The translations under genes were made by a program, and so were the position numbers. Below, one piece after another: positions 24,387-34,034 of a stretch of DNA of 64,000 nucleotides (position 1 is its first letter; every line of letters starts with the position of its first letter). The notes beneath the pieces are model-generated. The model ran no database searches. It was given only the letters and a program-made list of their open reading frames with translations, and was not told where the DNA came from. The DNA lies in NCBI RefSeq assembly GCF_018500185.1, contig NZ_JAHBGI010000009.1, forward strand, positions 1 to 64,000, given 5' to 3'. This DNA comes from Litoribacter ruber (lineage in GTDB: Bacteria > Bacteroidota > Bacteroidia > Cytophagales > Cyclobacteriaceae).

Positions 24387-25991
24387 TTATTTGAAATACT
24401 TGAGATTGATCACTTCTTTCTCGCTCAAGAATCGATAATTTCCTCTTGGAATATCCTTCTTGGTCAATCCGGCATACATCACTCTGTCAAGTGCCGTCAC
24501 CTCGTATCCAAGATGTGCGAAAATCCTCCTTACGATCCTGTTCTTTCCAACATGGATTTCCAAACCTAGGATAGTTCTGTCTTTGGACAGCACCTGCAGG
24601 TCGTCCACCTTTACTGGGCCGTCTTCCAAAGTCAACCCTTCCATTATATCATCCGCATCCTTGTTGGATAAAGGCTTGTCCAAAGTCACTTGGTAGATTT
24701 TCTTGATCTCACTGGATGGATGGGAAAGCTTTGCAGCCAAATCCCCGTCATTGGTGAATAGCAACAAACCGGTAGTATTACGGTCCAATCTTCCCACAGG
24801 GAAAATTCTCTCCTCGCAGGCATTGTGTACCAAGTTCATCACCGTTTTTCTTTCCAACGGATCATCCGTGGTGGTGATAAAATCTTTTGGTTTGTTCAAT
24901 AAGAGGTAAACCGGTTTTTCTGGATTTATAGGCTTACCGTTCAGGGTGATGCGGTCTTTTCGCTGCACCTTATAACCCATTTCGGTGATCACCTCGCCGT
25001 TTACCCTGATTTGGCCTTTTTCGATGAGGCTGTCAGCTTCCCTTCTTGAGCAGATACCCGAGTTGGCAATGTACTTATTCAGACGGATCTCGTCAGTAGC
25101 CTCATGCTTTCTGTGGTTCTTTTCAAACTTCGAGAAATTGTATGTTGGCTTCTGCTCCGTAGGCTCCACTCTTTTGCCTTTTTCTTTAAAGAAAGGCTTT
25201 TTGAAGCTCTTTCGCTTGCTTTGCTCGTATTCGTCTTTGCGTACGGTTTCAAACTGAGGCTTTTCATTTCTGCCTCTACCTTTATACACAGTTTTATATT
25301 CGGCTGAATCGTCAGAGTTTCTGAAATCACCGCGCTCAGGTTTGTCGTAGGGCTTTCTTTCGCCTCCAAAATCCCGCTTCGGTTTGTCATAATCTTTTCT
25401 TGGCCTATCAGTATCTCTTTCTCCTCTTCCGTAAGGCTTTTCGGACTTTCCAAAGTCCTTATTTGGCTTGCCAAAGTCTCTTTTTGGCTTGTCATAATCT
25501 CTTCTCGGCCTTTCGGAATCACGCTCACCCCTGCCATATGGCTTGTCGGATTTGTCAAAATCGCGACGTGGTTTGTCATAATCCCTTCTCGGTCTTTCCG
25601 AATCTCGCTCACCTCTGCCATAAGGCTTGTCGGATTTGTCAAAATCACGACGAGGCCTGTCATAATCTCTTTTTGGTCTTTCGGAATCTCTTTCCTCTCT
25701 GCCATATGGCTTGTCAGATTTCCCAAAGCCGCCCTTTCTTAAAGGGTTATCTTTCTTGAATGGATTTTCACCAAACTCCTGCGGCTTGTTTTCTCCGTAC
25801 TTGCCACGGGATGTGGGTTTTTCGAATTTTGATCTTGGAGCTGGTTTGTATTTGCCGCCGGATGACGGTCTTGCTGGTCTGGAAGAATCCTCACGGTCGC
25901 TTCTAGGGTTGCTGCCTTTATACTGGCCTTTTGATGAATCTGAGCGTCCATACTTCTTGTCACCCTGTCCCCCTCTGTTGTTCCTTTTCAT
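24387..25991 (-). CDS. RluB/RsuA-family rRNA pseudouridine synthase with a long repetitive N-terminal tail
   Basis: A 534-residue protein. Residues 301-347 form an S4 RNA-binding domain (IRLNKYIANSGICSRREAD). Residues 362-530 form the pseudouridine synthase domain, with catalytic Asp403 in GRLDRNTTG. It modifies a uridine in rRNA, probably 23S. The first 290 residues are disordered and made mostly of Arg, Asp, Lys, Gly and Pro. They include four near-identical 28-residue repeats (KSDKPYGRGERDSERPRRDY...) at 91-118, 119-146, 147-174 and 182-209. Family members in other phyla are about 250-300 residues, so the tail doubles the size. It may bind RNA or ribosomes non-specifically, but this is inference. 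Confidence 0.92.
   Translation of the reverse strand: MKRNNRGGQGDKKYGRSDSSKGQYKGSNPRSDREDSSRPARPSSGGKYKPAPRSKFEKPTSRGKYGENKPQEFGENPFKKDNPLRKGGFGKSDKPYGREERDSERPKRDYDRPRRDFDKSDKPYGRGERDSERPRRDYDKPRRDFDKSDKPYGRGERDSERPRRDYDKPKRDFGKPNKDFGKSEKPYGRGERDTDRPRKDYDKPKRDFGGERKPYDKPERGDFRNSDDSAEYKTVYKGRGRNEKPQFETVRKDEYEQSKRKSFKKPFFKEKGKRVEPTEQKPTYNFSKFEKNHRKHEATDEIRLNKYIANSGICSRREADSLIEKGQIRVNGEVITEMGYKVQRKDRITLNGKPINPEKPVYLLLNKPKDFITTTDDPLERKTVMNLVHNACEERIFPVGRLDRNTTGLLLFTNDGDLAAKLSHPSSEIKKIYQVTLDKPLSNKDADDIMEGLTLEDGPVKVDDLQVLSKDRTILGLEIHVGKNRIVRRIFAHLGYEVTALDRVMYAGLTKKDIPRGNYRFLSEKEVINLKYFK
25365..25721 (-). repeat. Four in-frame 84-bp coding repeats in the pseudouridine synthase gene
   Basis: The units encode 28-residue K-S-D-K-P-Y-G-R-type repeats. 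A 21-bp insert (KPNKDFG) sits between the third and fourth. DNA identity between the second and third copies is high enough for slippage, so copy number may vary between strains. Confidence 0.85.
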
Positions 25992-26202
25992 TTTTAATAC
26001 GGTTAGATTATCCTACACAAGGATATTGCTGTCACCAACCTTAAACCCAGCCCTCTGTAGGTGCCGGGAATTGTTGCAACATCACTGCTGTAATTTGATT
26101 TAATTTATTGAAGCCATAACAGCTTTCATTCCTGAAAGTTCACCTGAGATGAATTCAATCTGCAAAGATACTGAGGAATTGGGGGATTTTGCAGGGTGGG
26201 GC

Positions 26203-26763
26203 TTAATCTTTTTGGTCCCCTATCTGATTGTCATCTTGGCTGAAATCTTTCGGCTGGGGAAGGTCCTTGATATTGTTGATGCCAAAATACTCCATAAACT
26301 TCTCGCTGGTGCCGTAGAGTAAGGGTTTTCCCACGGTTTCGGCTTTGCCTTTGATGGTGATGAGCTCTTTTTCGAGAAGCTTCTGTACGGAATAATCACA
26401 GTTCACACCCCTGATTTGCTCCATTTCTCCCTTGGTGACGGGTTGCTTGTAGGCAATGATGGATAGGGTCTCCATCTGGGCAGTGGAAAGACGCTTGGTG
26501 GATTGCTGTTTGAGAAGAATAGAAATACTCGACTGATAGGCCGGTTTGGTCAAAAATTGAAAACCTCCGCCCAGGTTGACCAACCCGAAGGAGTAATCGT
26601 CGTGTTCGTATTTTTGCTGGAGCACCTTTATGGCATCCTCAATGTGTTCTTTCGGTACATCCGATTCGAACATTTCCGTTAGGCATTTCCCGATTTCGGC
26701 AACGCCTAACGGATTTGGGGAGCAGAATATCAGTGCTTCGATATGCTTATGTAAAAACTCCAA
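26203..26763 (-). CDS. scpB: Segregation and condensation protein B
   Basis: ScpB binds ScpA and the SMC ATPase to form the chromosome-condensing complex. The 186 residues form tandem winged helices. Recognisable segments are LHKHIEALIFCSPNPL at the N-terminus and METLSIIAYKQPVTKGEMEQIRG in the second half. No ATG fits: the DksA-like gene ends just upstream, and the only start placed after it is a TTG at 26763, two bases beyond that gene's stop. An ATG upstream would lie deep inside the other gene. The tight spacing suggests translational coupling. ScpA is not in the window. Confidence 0.88.
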   Translation of the reverse strand: MEFLHKHIEALIFCSPNPLGVAEIGKCLTEMFESDVPKEHIEDAIKVLQQKYEHDDYSFGLVNLGGGFQFLTKPAYQSSISILLKQQSTKRLSTAQMETLSIIAYKQPVTKGEMEQIRGVNCDYSVQKLLEKELITIKGKAETVGKPLLYGTSEKFMEYFGINNIKDLPQPKDFSQDDNQIGDQKD

Positions 26764-26765
26764 TG

Positions 26766-27146
26766 TTACTTTTTGGCTAATTTGGCTTCGATGGAATGCA
26801 TGGTGTGGGGCACAGCTTTCAGTCTTTCTTTCGAAATGAGCTTGCCGGTATCCACGCAAACGCCATAGGTGCCGTTTTTGATTCTTACCAACGCATTTTC
26901 CAGGTTAATGATAAATTTCTGCTGACGTGCGGCTAGCTGACTTAAGCTTTCCCTCTCCAAGGTATCGGCACCATCTTCAAGCAGTTTGGAGGTAGAGGCG
27001 GTATTGTCCGTGCCACTGTCATTCCTTTTGCTAAGGGTCTCCTTGAGCATATTGAGCTCCTCTTTTGCGACCTTAAGCTTCTGGTTGATCAACTCTTCGA
27101 ATTCCTTGAGCTCCTCCTTTGAGTAGGATGTTTTTTCTTGACTCAT
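26766..27146 (-). CDS. DksA/TraR-family protein lacking the full zinc finger
   Basis: A 126-residue protein with a long N-terminal coiled-coil (residues 8-95) and a C-terminal element, YGVCVDTGKLISKERLKAVPHT. In E. coli DksA this region is a four-cysteine zinc finger. Here only one cysteine remains, but the fold-defining YGxCxxxGxxIxxxRLxAxP pattern is kept, as is usual in Bacteroidota relatives. Family members bind RNA polymerase in its secondary channel and affect rRNA and stress genes. That role here is inference. It lies two bases upstream of scpB. Confidence 0.85.
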   Translation of the reverse strand: MSQEKTSYSKEELKEFEELINQKLKVAKEELNMLKETLSKRNDSGTDNTASTSKLLEDGADTLERESLSQLAARQQKFIINLENALVRIKNGTYGVCVDTGKLISKERLKAVPHTMHSIEAKLAKK

Positions 27147-27351
27147 AATCGTAACGTTAAAATGAATTTAATTCTTTTAAATCAGCTAAAGACCGTTTAA
27201 AAAGTTCCCTAAAATACGTTTCACTTTTTAAAATCAAAAATATTGGATATTTGATTATCTTGAAGCCTTGAAAGCTAAAAATAGTGATACGTAGCTTTAA
27301 TGTTAATTAACGCAAAATTGATACCCAAAGGTTTAATAAAATTCTAGAATT

Positions 27352-28422
27352 ATGATCAAAAAATACAGTTTGTTCTTCAATTTATTTTTGCTTTTATTTT
27401 TTGTCTTTGAGCCGGTACAGGCCCAGCAGGCAGGAAATGAGCGAAAAAACAAAGTGGCTTTGGCCATCCATGGTGGGGCCGGAACAATCAAGCGGGAAAA
27501 CATGTCCCCTGAGCGGGAAAAGGAATACCGGGCCAAACTGGAAGAGTCGCTGGAGGCCGGATATGCAGTTTTGGATGAAGGCGGCACGGCCATCGACGCG
27601 GTGATCGCAGCCGTCAAAGTGATGGAGGACAGCCCATTGTTCAATGCAGGCAGAGGCGCGGTATTTACCAATGAAGGCAAAAACGAACTTGATGCGGCCA
27701 TTATGGACGGTAGGGACAAGAATGCCGGGGCAGTAGCAGGCATTACAACAGTAAAGAACCCCATCACGGCGGCTCTTTCAGTGATGAAGGATTCCCCCCA
27801 TGTATTTATGGTGGGCCAAGGAGCGGAGAAATTTGCTGAGGAGCAGGGCTTGGAAATCGTGGATCCTGAGTATTTCAGGGACGAGACACGCTACAAGCAG
27901 CTTCAGCGGATCAAGGACACCGAAAAGCAGCAGCTTGACCACTCTGCAATCCTTCAGTTGGAACTTGAGGATCCTTATTTTAAGGACAGGAAGTTTGGAA
28001 CTGTTGGAGCTGTAGCTGTAGATCAGGAGGGCAATATTGCCGCTGCCACCACCACTGGGGGGATGACCAACAAAAGATACGGACGTGTGGGTGATGTGCC
28101 GATCATCGGGGCGGGAACTTATGCCGACAATGAAACCTGCGCGGTGTCTGCCACTGGCCACGGGGAGTATTTCATCCGAACCGTAGTGGCTCATGAAATT
28201 GCCGCCCAAATGCGCTATGCAGGCAAATCCTTACAAGATGCTGCCGATGATGTGGTCAACAGACAACTGGTGGATATAAAAGGTGAGGGTGGAATCATCG
28301 CTATCGACCGTGAAGGCAACATCACCATGCCATTTAACTCTGCTGGTATGTACCGCGGATTCATAAAGGCCAGGGGTGAAGGAAAAACCTTTATTTATAA
28401 TGATGAAGATGAGGGTTTGTGA
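27352..28422 (+). CDS. Isoaspartyl peptidase / plant-type L-asparaginase
   Basis: A 356-residue Ntn-hydrolase precursor that self-cleaves before its nucleophile. A signal peptide (about residues 1-24, ...FVFEPVQAQ) sends it to the periplasm. IHGGAGTI near residue 38 starts the alpha chain. Thr217 in KFGTVGAVAVD is the predicted nucleophile and new N-terminus of the beta chain. GGMTNKRYGRVGDVPIIGAGTYAD binds the substrate carboxylate. It hydrolyses beta-aspartyl dipeptides and asparagine. It is monocistronic, with a strong terminator after it. Confidence 0.93.
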   Translation: MIKKYSLFFNLFLLLFFVFEPVQAQQAGNERKNKVALAIHGGAGTIKRENMSPEREKEYRAKLEESLEAGYAVLDEGGTAIDAVIAAVKVMEDSPLFNAGRGAVFTNEGKNELDAAIMDGRDKNAGAVAGITTVKNPITAALSVMKDSPHVFMVGQGAEKFAEEQGLEIVDPEYFRDETRYKQLQRIKDTEKQQLDHSAILQLELEDPYFKDRKFGTVGAVAVDQEGNIAAATTTGGMTNKRYGRVGDVPIIGAGTYADNETCAVSATGHGEYFIRTVVAHEIAAQMRYAGKSLQDAADDVVNRQLVDIKGEGGIIAIDREGNITMPFNSAGMYRGFIKARGEGKTFIYNDEDEGL

Positions 28423-28480
28423 GAAGGGACCAGAGACCGGAGCCTGCCTGACTCGGCAGAGGAAGGACCGAATCCTGAAA

Positions 28481-28520
28481 AAAAAGCCCGGAGCAAAATT
28501 TATTGCTTCGGGCTTTTTTT
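28481..28520. terminator. Bidirectional intrinsic terminator
   Basis: AAGCCCGGAGCAA pairs with TTGCTTCGGGCTT (one wobble) around a 6-nt loop. It has eight A residues on the left and seven T residues on the right, so it serves both the asparaginase and the small minus-strand gene. Confidence 0.93.
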
Positions 28521-28526
28521 ATCCCA

Positions 28527-28682
28527 TTAATTGACCCTAAGGTCTTGCAACCGCTTGCGGAGGATCTTTTCCTCAATGTGCATGCGGTACTTAACGCTCA
28601 AGTATCTCTGAATTACTTTTAGACTCTTGCCTTTTTTGATGAAATAGGTTTTTAACGTTTTGGTGATAAGGTCTTGACTCAT
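28527..28682 (-). CDS. Small basic protein (51 aa, unknown)
   Basis: The ATG at 28682 gives MSQDLITKTLKTYF..., a 51-residue, strongly basic, all-helical protein that could form a helix-turn-helix (LKVIQRYLSVKYRMHIEEKILRKRL). An in-frame ATG at 28742 would give 71 residues, but its first 20 look non-coding. It ends right at the bidirectional terminator, which supports transcription in this direction. Similar small proteins with a K-V-I-Q-R-Y core feel familiar from Bacteroidota, but I cannot name a family. Confidence 0.5.
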   Translation of the reverse strand: MSQDLITKTLKTYFIKKGKSLKVIQRYLSVKYRMHIEEKILRKRLQDLRVN

Positions 28683-28750
28683 AACTGTATAGGGGCTTTG
28701 TGGTGAACGGTTGAAGTTACTTATAAAACCCCGATTATACAAATATGGTT

Positions 28751-31700
28751 CTACCGCAATTTACTTCCTATTGCTACTGTTTTACGAATTTGTTCTACTC
28801 TTCCTTTTGGGTGCGTCAGTTGTATCCAAATAATATAATATCCTGGACGTTGCCTGACACCTTGCTCGTCGGTTCCATTCCAGATGTAGAAGCCGTTTTG
28901 ACCCAGTACCTGATTTTGGGTAATTTCCCTGATCAGGCGCCCATTGATGCCCAATATCTGTATACTGACCAAATAACCCGGCTCATCCATATGGTAATGT
29001 ATGCTAGTGAAAGGTTGCAGGCCCAAAGCGTCTGGAGCAAAAATTTCAGGACTGATCGTGAATCTATCCTTGGTGGGGCTACTTTCCAGATTTTGGGAGT
29101 TTTTGAAGCCGGGTGTTGCCCAGCCAATATTCCCTGACGCTGACTGCCAATTTTCCGGATTGTTCCCTTCTCCAATGGGTTGTAGCCTTTCTAGAGAAAC
29201 CCCCTTCACTTCCTTGAGTAAGGGATTGTGCATTTTTTCATGATAGTCAAACCTCTCTATAAACTCTTCCTCTGCATCCATAAGTATCACCGTCCCCTCC
29301 CTGATAGGATAACTTGGAAGGCTAGCCAATTCAAGGAGATTCCCTCCTTTGGGATAAATTTGAAGCAGCTGCTTGCTGTCCGTAGTGATGGCCAAAAATT
29401 CTTGGGGCGGCAGTATCAGATCTTGGGCACTGATAAGCCTTCTGTTGGAAATTTCGCCATTTGCAAAATTGGCAAGCTTCCAGTTTTTGAGGTTTAGGTA
29501 TTGCTGGGAAGTGTTGTGGAGCTCCACAAACTTGGGACTTCCCGTAAGGGGGTTGAAAAGAACTTCATTTATTATCACATCTCCCAAAACCGCCTCTCCG
29601 GGAAGTAGGAGTATCTGAAGCTCGTGATGTGAGGCCAAACCATTTCCCATGCAATCCCTGAAGTTCTTTATTGCAAGGCTATATTTTACATTTCTATCCA
29701 ATGGCGTGGCTAGGGTAATCATTACTTCGGTTCGGGAGTTGTTTGCGAACTTTACCTCCTGGATATCTTTTTCTTCAATTGAAAATATTTGTTCATAGAG
29801 TGTTTCCTGCATGGGTTTGGAAAAAGTTAGGGAAACCGTAAGTGAGTCAGGTACCACCAAATGAATAACCTCTGGGCTGGTGCGATCGGGAGTTGGGTCA
29901 AAAACCGCGTTTTGCTTTCCAGGAGTGCCCCGATTGGGCGAACTTGAAGGCCGGAGATTGGCTAGGCTATGGCAGTTTTGAAATGGGTTTACCACTTCCA
30001 GACTGTAACCGCCTGAGGCAAATTCACTTCCTCCGTAACTGGACGTTTGATATTCCAAGCTGTCCAAAACTAGACCTGATCGATTGTAAATTTTCACCTC
30101 ATCTCCACCGTTGAGTAGAGCCGGCCAGTTGGAAAGGCCCAAGGTAGGTCCAAAAGGTTTGAAATTGCTGGCTTGGCTTTGGGGACAAAGGATAATATAC
30201 GACTCGGGCTGCAGTTCATATCTTGGAAGTACAGTTGAGGTTCTGGAATTCGCCAAACGAAAGCCCGCCAATTGCACCGGATGACTACCAGAGTTGAAAA
30301 GCTCCACATATTCAGCATTGGGCAGGGTCTGCCCTTCTTTTGGAGCAGCCATCACCTCATTAATTACAAGCTCCTTGAATGCAGGGGTATAGGGCTTTTC
30401 AAATGTAAAAGTGAAGTAATCACCCTCTATAGCATTGCCATTAAGGTCCTCTACTCGAAAAACAAACAACTCATATTTTTTACCGTCTTCTAGGTTAAAT
30501 CCAAACTGCAGCAAGACCTGGTTTGGGTTTTCTGTTTGAATTACAGCTTCCGGGCTTGAATTATCCAAGCGGTAATGGTTGGCCACCGTCGACATGATGG
30601 GGTCAAGGTTCTCATCAAAAGTCACCATAACCTCATTTTCCAGATAGGCCTCAGCAGCCACTACGCGAGGCGGGGTGCGGTCAAAAACTATTTGCCTACG
30701 TGAAGCGGGCAGGAAATTCCTTTCATCAATTTTCCTTCTGGGAATTATCAGACTGTATGATTGGCTTTCTTCCAAAGGCTTTGATAGGATCAAGTGGGTG
30801 AGCTCCGGAGTAGTTTGGTTTCTAAACGCCTGGATAGTTATATCACTTTCTTCCATTTTAAAATGGTTGTTTTCTATTAAATTGATGGGCGCATAATGGT
30901 GTAGGGCAAGACTATGTGCCGTCTGAATTTCTACGAAATGCACCCCATCATCATATATGAGTTCAACTTGGAGGTCTGAGAATGGGGTTTCGTCCTTCGA
31001 CTTTAATGCTGAAATCACCACTTTTACCGAATCACCCAGGTTAATTTCCTCCCTGAGTTGTAAGGAGACTTCATATCCATTTTCCTCGAAAATCACATTG
31101 ATTGGGCTTAATCCTTGGATGAGATACTGCTCTGGGAAAATGGATGTTTTTGGGTCCAGAAAATCAGAAAAAGTAAGCTTGACCACTCTTGGATCCAAGA
31201 TTTCCGCATTTCCGATAGCCAAAATGTTTTCTCCCAAATCGACTGACAAATAATCCGCAGAGTTGTCCAATAAGTCAGAAATATCCCAAAGTTCCAGTAG
31301 AGAATGCTTGGTTGGGGGATTTTGGAATAGCAAGGAGTATTGGCTAGGGTTCACCTTGAAAATTTCAATGGGTGAAATACCTCCGAAGCTCACCTGGTCG
31401 GGATGGTAAGGACGAACCCCTTTGTTGAACTCTACAGCTAATTCGAAAGGGGAAATAAAACGATGGCTAATGATTTTAGGCGGAGCTAGGTCGTAAATGA
31501 AATTGGTATTTACGGTTCTAGACATAGTGACACCAAATACATCCTCCAGACCGATGGTGGAAAGACGGTATTCCTTGCCTACACTGAACTTTTGCCTAAA
31601 TACCAGCTCAATTTCGGTAGGGCTGGTTTGGATTGCCCGAATGGGATTTTGAATGCCATTGTCAACCGTGTAATGATTTGGGATTTCTGCCTTGTTTTGA

Positions 31701-33991
31701 AGCAAAGGCTTATTGAATGTCACCAACAGCGTGGAATCATTGGGCGCCAGAACTTGTGCAACATTAATCGCCCGCATGTCCCTTACAAAGGACCGTGCAA
31801 GGGTGTAAATATACTCCCTGTTTTTATCCTGAAGGTTTTCCATCTGGAGCCAGGTCAGGTTGTTCTGTGGGAGGCTTTTGTCAAATACTAAATGGATAAG
31901 CTTTTCATCCTCATGGTCTGCAAAAGCAGCAATGGGAGGACCGGTATTTCTGTCTACCCAGAAGTTTTGCGGTTTGATTGAATTGGGATGAATGCCTTGA
32001 TCAAACCTAATTTCTAGGGAATAGGGGCTTTTTACAATTACCGAGTCCGTCTGGTCGTCGAGTAGAAAATCAAACTGCTGGGTCTTTTTTACATTCCCCC
32101 TAGAATCGGAAACATTATTTAAATACAATTTTTCACTTTCCCCGATCCGCAGCGGCTGTCCCAATATTAACTGTACACGATTGGAGTCCAGTTTTGTAGC
32201 ACTAAGGGGCTGACTTTCTCTGATGGAAAAGTTTGATTTGTCCACCGGCCCTAAATTTTTGTCAAAAATAAGGTTTAGGGTGGTGGGGCTGATCGGACTG
32301 ATCCTCCTTAACACTGGTAACGAATTGTCAAACAACAATTCTATCCGCTTTTCTCTCAGCTGCCTGCCATTGCAGTCCATCAATCCCTCAAAGATTATTT
32401 CATAGGTTTTGCCACTTTCTAAAGGCCGTCCTGTGGTGATGGCAATGCTTCTTTCTGCCCAATCCTTAAGGGCAGCATGCTGTCCATTGACTTTAATAGT
32501 CACTCCTCCCACCTCTATTATTGGCTGGCTCAAGGAAAACACAATGAGGGTATCCCCCTGAAATGAATGGTCAAGTATATAAAATACATCTGGGTCTAAC
32601 CTATCATCAAAAACTGAATTTATGATTCCTGGCGATCCTCCCCTAGGATCAGTGGAGGCTGTCCAATTTTCCTTGTCGGAGCAGTTAAGTTCCGGGTTGA
32701 TTCTTTCCAAAGACCAGCCCCCGTTGGCTTTCTGGGTGTTTTTATACCAGGAAAGATCATAAGTGAGGCTATCTACCAAATAACCCAGCTTGTCTTTCAA
32801 TACGATGTTGCCACTGGAATTGGGAAGGGCCTGGAAACTGTTTATCCCAACCACTTTGCCGTAGGGCTCAAAGAGCTCCTTTTTGGCCATGGGGACTAAA
32901 ATTACATGTGACTTTGCCGGTATTTTTGTCTGTTCCAATTCCCTGTTGTTATAAGTATACCCATCCAAACTGATTTCTCGGTTAGTTGGATTATACAGCT
33001 CTATATATTCATCCGTTGATCCGATGGGAAAGGTCGGTTGGGGTGGAGTAAGGGATTTGGGGTTTGGGTCGGCCATGAACTCGTTGATCAAGATTGCCCC
33101 TTTTGGTGTGGGAGTCAGCAGCTTGAACTTAAAGATGAGTTCAAGGTTTTCTTGCTTAATGTTCAGCGTATACTCATTTGAAAAAAGGTAGTCTTCAAAT
33201 TTCAACCTAACTTTAGGCCCCTCAACTTCAACTTCAATAGGATTGCCGTAAAGATTGTTTAATGAATAGCTGCCAGCATCATGAGGTATGTTTTCAGATG
33301 AAAAAGTCAATTCCAAGGCATGGGAAGAAAAGTTTTTAACACCAAGAAGCTGCAGGGCTTTCTCTTCTTCCTCATCATCACTGGGCGGTTCGTTGCCACT
33401 TCCTGCCTCTTGTATACTGAACTCATCTATAAATAATCTGGCCGCTGTCCCCGAGCCATTTCCATATTTTGCCTCCAACTTCACCCATAGGCTTTCAACA
33501 TTTGAAAATTCCTGCGTAAGTTTGACCTCGAATTCCTTATACTCAGTGTTTTGGTTTGGAAAAGATGCCTCATCGCCCACCTGAAGGGGAGCAGAAAAGG
33601 GCGCATCCAGTCCTGTGGAGAAGGAATAGTACAGATATACAGGACGGTTTCCGGAACCATTCTGCTTGGTTTTGGCTTGAAAAGTAATCACAGGGTCCAG
33701 CAAGTGGGCCGAGGAGGTTTGGATGAATATTTCAGCGTCAAAGGTGCTGATGACCTGAATCCCCAAGGCGTTGGAAAGGTTGATTCCTTCTCCTTTGGCT
33801 TGGAAAACCCTGGCGGCTGTCGATCTTACGTCGTTAGCTGACCAATATGGCAAAAACTCCTCAGGATGGCTGGTAATCTCAAAGTTGCTTTCAAAATCCT
33901 GAGTACCTGTGAAAAAATCGGTTTTGGAAAAAAATGTAAAACCTAGTATGGAAAAAGCAAACCAAATCCATACACCTAAAAAGGTTCGCAT
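28751..33991 (-). CDS. Giant secreted lamin-tail/Ig-like domain protein (1746 aa)
   Basis: An exported or surface protein. ATG 33991 gives MRTFLGVWIWFAFSILGF, a signal peptide; the in-frame ATG at 34099 would overlap asd. The mature protein starts with a lectin-like beta region. It has three lamin-tail domains, each opening with an (I/V)NE(F/V) motif followed by YIELYN, YVELFN or FVELHN, near residues 298-440, 1207-1330 and 1468-1590. Between them are roughly eight SbsA-like Ig domains with recurrent LxFxxxL and FDRTPP-type segments. The last 85 residues form a FlgD-like Ig domain (WNGTDEQGVRQRPGYYIIW), often near the sorting signal in Bacteroidota. A structural or adhesive surface role is likely. 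Confidence 0.88.
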   Translation of the reverse strand: MRTFLGVWIWFAFSILGFTFFSKTDFFTGTQDFESNFEITSHPEEFLPYWSANDVRSTAARVFQAKGEGINLSNALGIQVISTFDAEIFIQTSSAHLLDPVITFQAKTKQNGSGNRPVYLYYSFSTGLDAPFSAPLQVGDEASFPNQNTEYKEFEVKLTQEFSNVESLWVKLEAKYGNGSGTAARLFIDEFSIQEAGSGNEPPSDDEEEEKALQLLGVKNFSSHALELTFSSENIPHDAGSYSLNNLYGNPIEVEVEGPKVRLKFEDYLFSNEYTLNIKQENLELIFKFKLLTPTPKGAILINEFMADPNPKSLTPPQPTFPIGSTDEYIELYNPTNREISLDGYTYNNRELEQTKIPAKSHVILVPMAKKELFEPYGKVVGINSFQALPNSSGNIVLKDKLGYLVDSLTYDLSWYKNTQKANGGWSLERINPELNCSDKENWTASTDPRGGSPGIINSVFDDRLDPDVFYILDHSFQGDTLIVFSLSQPIIEVGGVTIKVNGQHAALKDWAERSIAITTGRPLESGKTYEIIFEGLMDCNGRQLREKRIELLFDNSLPVLRRISPISPTTLNLIFDKNLGPVDKSNFSIRESQPLSATKLDSNRVQLILGQPLRIGESEKLYLNNVSDSRGNVKKTQQFDFLLDDQTDSVIVKSPYSLEIRFDQGIHPNSIKPQNFWVDRNTGPPIAAFADHEDEKLIHLVFDKSLPQNNLTWLQMENLQDKNREYIYTLARSFVRDMRAINVAQVLAPNDSTLLVTFNKPLLQNKAEIPNHYTVDNGIQNPIRAIQTSPTEIELVFRQKFSVGKEYRLSTIGLEDVFGVTMSRTVNTNFIYDLAPPKIISHRFISPFELAVEFNKGVRPYHPDQVSFGGISPIEIFKVNPSQYSLLFQNPPTKHSLLELWDISDLLDNSADYLSVDLGENILAIGNAEILDPRVVKLTFSDFLDPKTSIFPEQYLIQGLSPINVIFEENGYEVSLQLREEINLGDSVKVVISALKSKDETPFSDLQVELIYDDGVHFVEIQTAHSLALHHYAPINLIENNHFKMEESDITIQAFRNQTTPELTHLILSKPLEESQSYSLIIPRRKIDERNFLPASRRQIVFDRTPPRVVAAEAYLENEVMVTFDENLDPIMSTVANHYRLDNSSPEAVIQTENPNQVLLQFGFNLEDGKKYELFVFRVEDLNGNAIEGDYFTFTFEKPYTPAFKELVINEVMAAPKEGQTLPNAEYVELFNSGSHPVQLAGFRLANSRTSTVLPRYELQPESYIILCPQSQASNFKPFGPTLGLSNWPALLNGGDEVKIYNRSGLVLDSLEYQTSSYGGSEFASGGYSLEVVNPFQNCHSLANLRPSSSPNRGTPGKQNAVFDPTPDRTSPEVIHLVVPDSLTVSLTFSKPMQETLYEQIFSIEEKDIQEVKFANNSRTEVMITLATPLDRNVKYSLAIKNFRDCMGNGLASHHELQILLLPGEAVLGDVIINEVLFNPLTGSPKFVELHNTSQQYLNLKNWKLANFANGEISNRRLISAQDLILPPQEFLAITTDSKQLLQIYPKGGNLLELASLPSYPIREGTVILMDAEEEFIERFDYHEKMHNPLLKEVKGVSLERLQPIGEGNNPENWQSASGNIGWATPGFKNSQNLESSPTKDRFTISPEIFAPDALGLQPFTSIHYHMDEPGYLVSIQILGINGRLIREITQNQVLGQNGFYIWNGTDEQGVRQRPGYYIIWIQLTHPKGRVEQIRKTVAIGSKLR

Positions 33992-34034
33992 TATATAAAG
34001 ATAATTAATACTTAATAACAAAAGCAATAGGCAA

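Noticed and set aside
25365-25721. Possible CRISPR array or insertion
   Set aside because: The repeats are in frame within a gene and encode 28-residue protein repeats.
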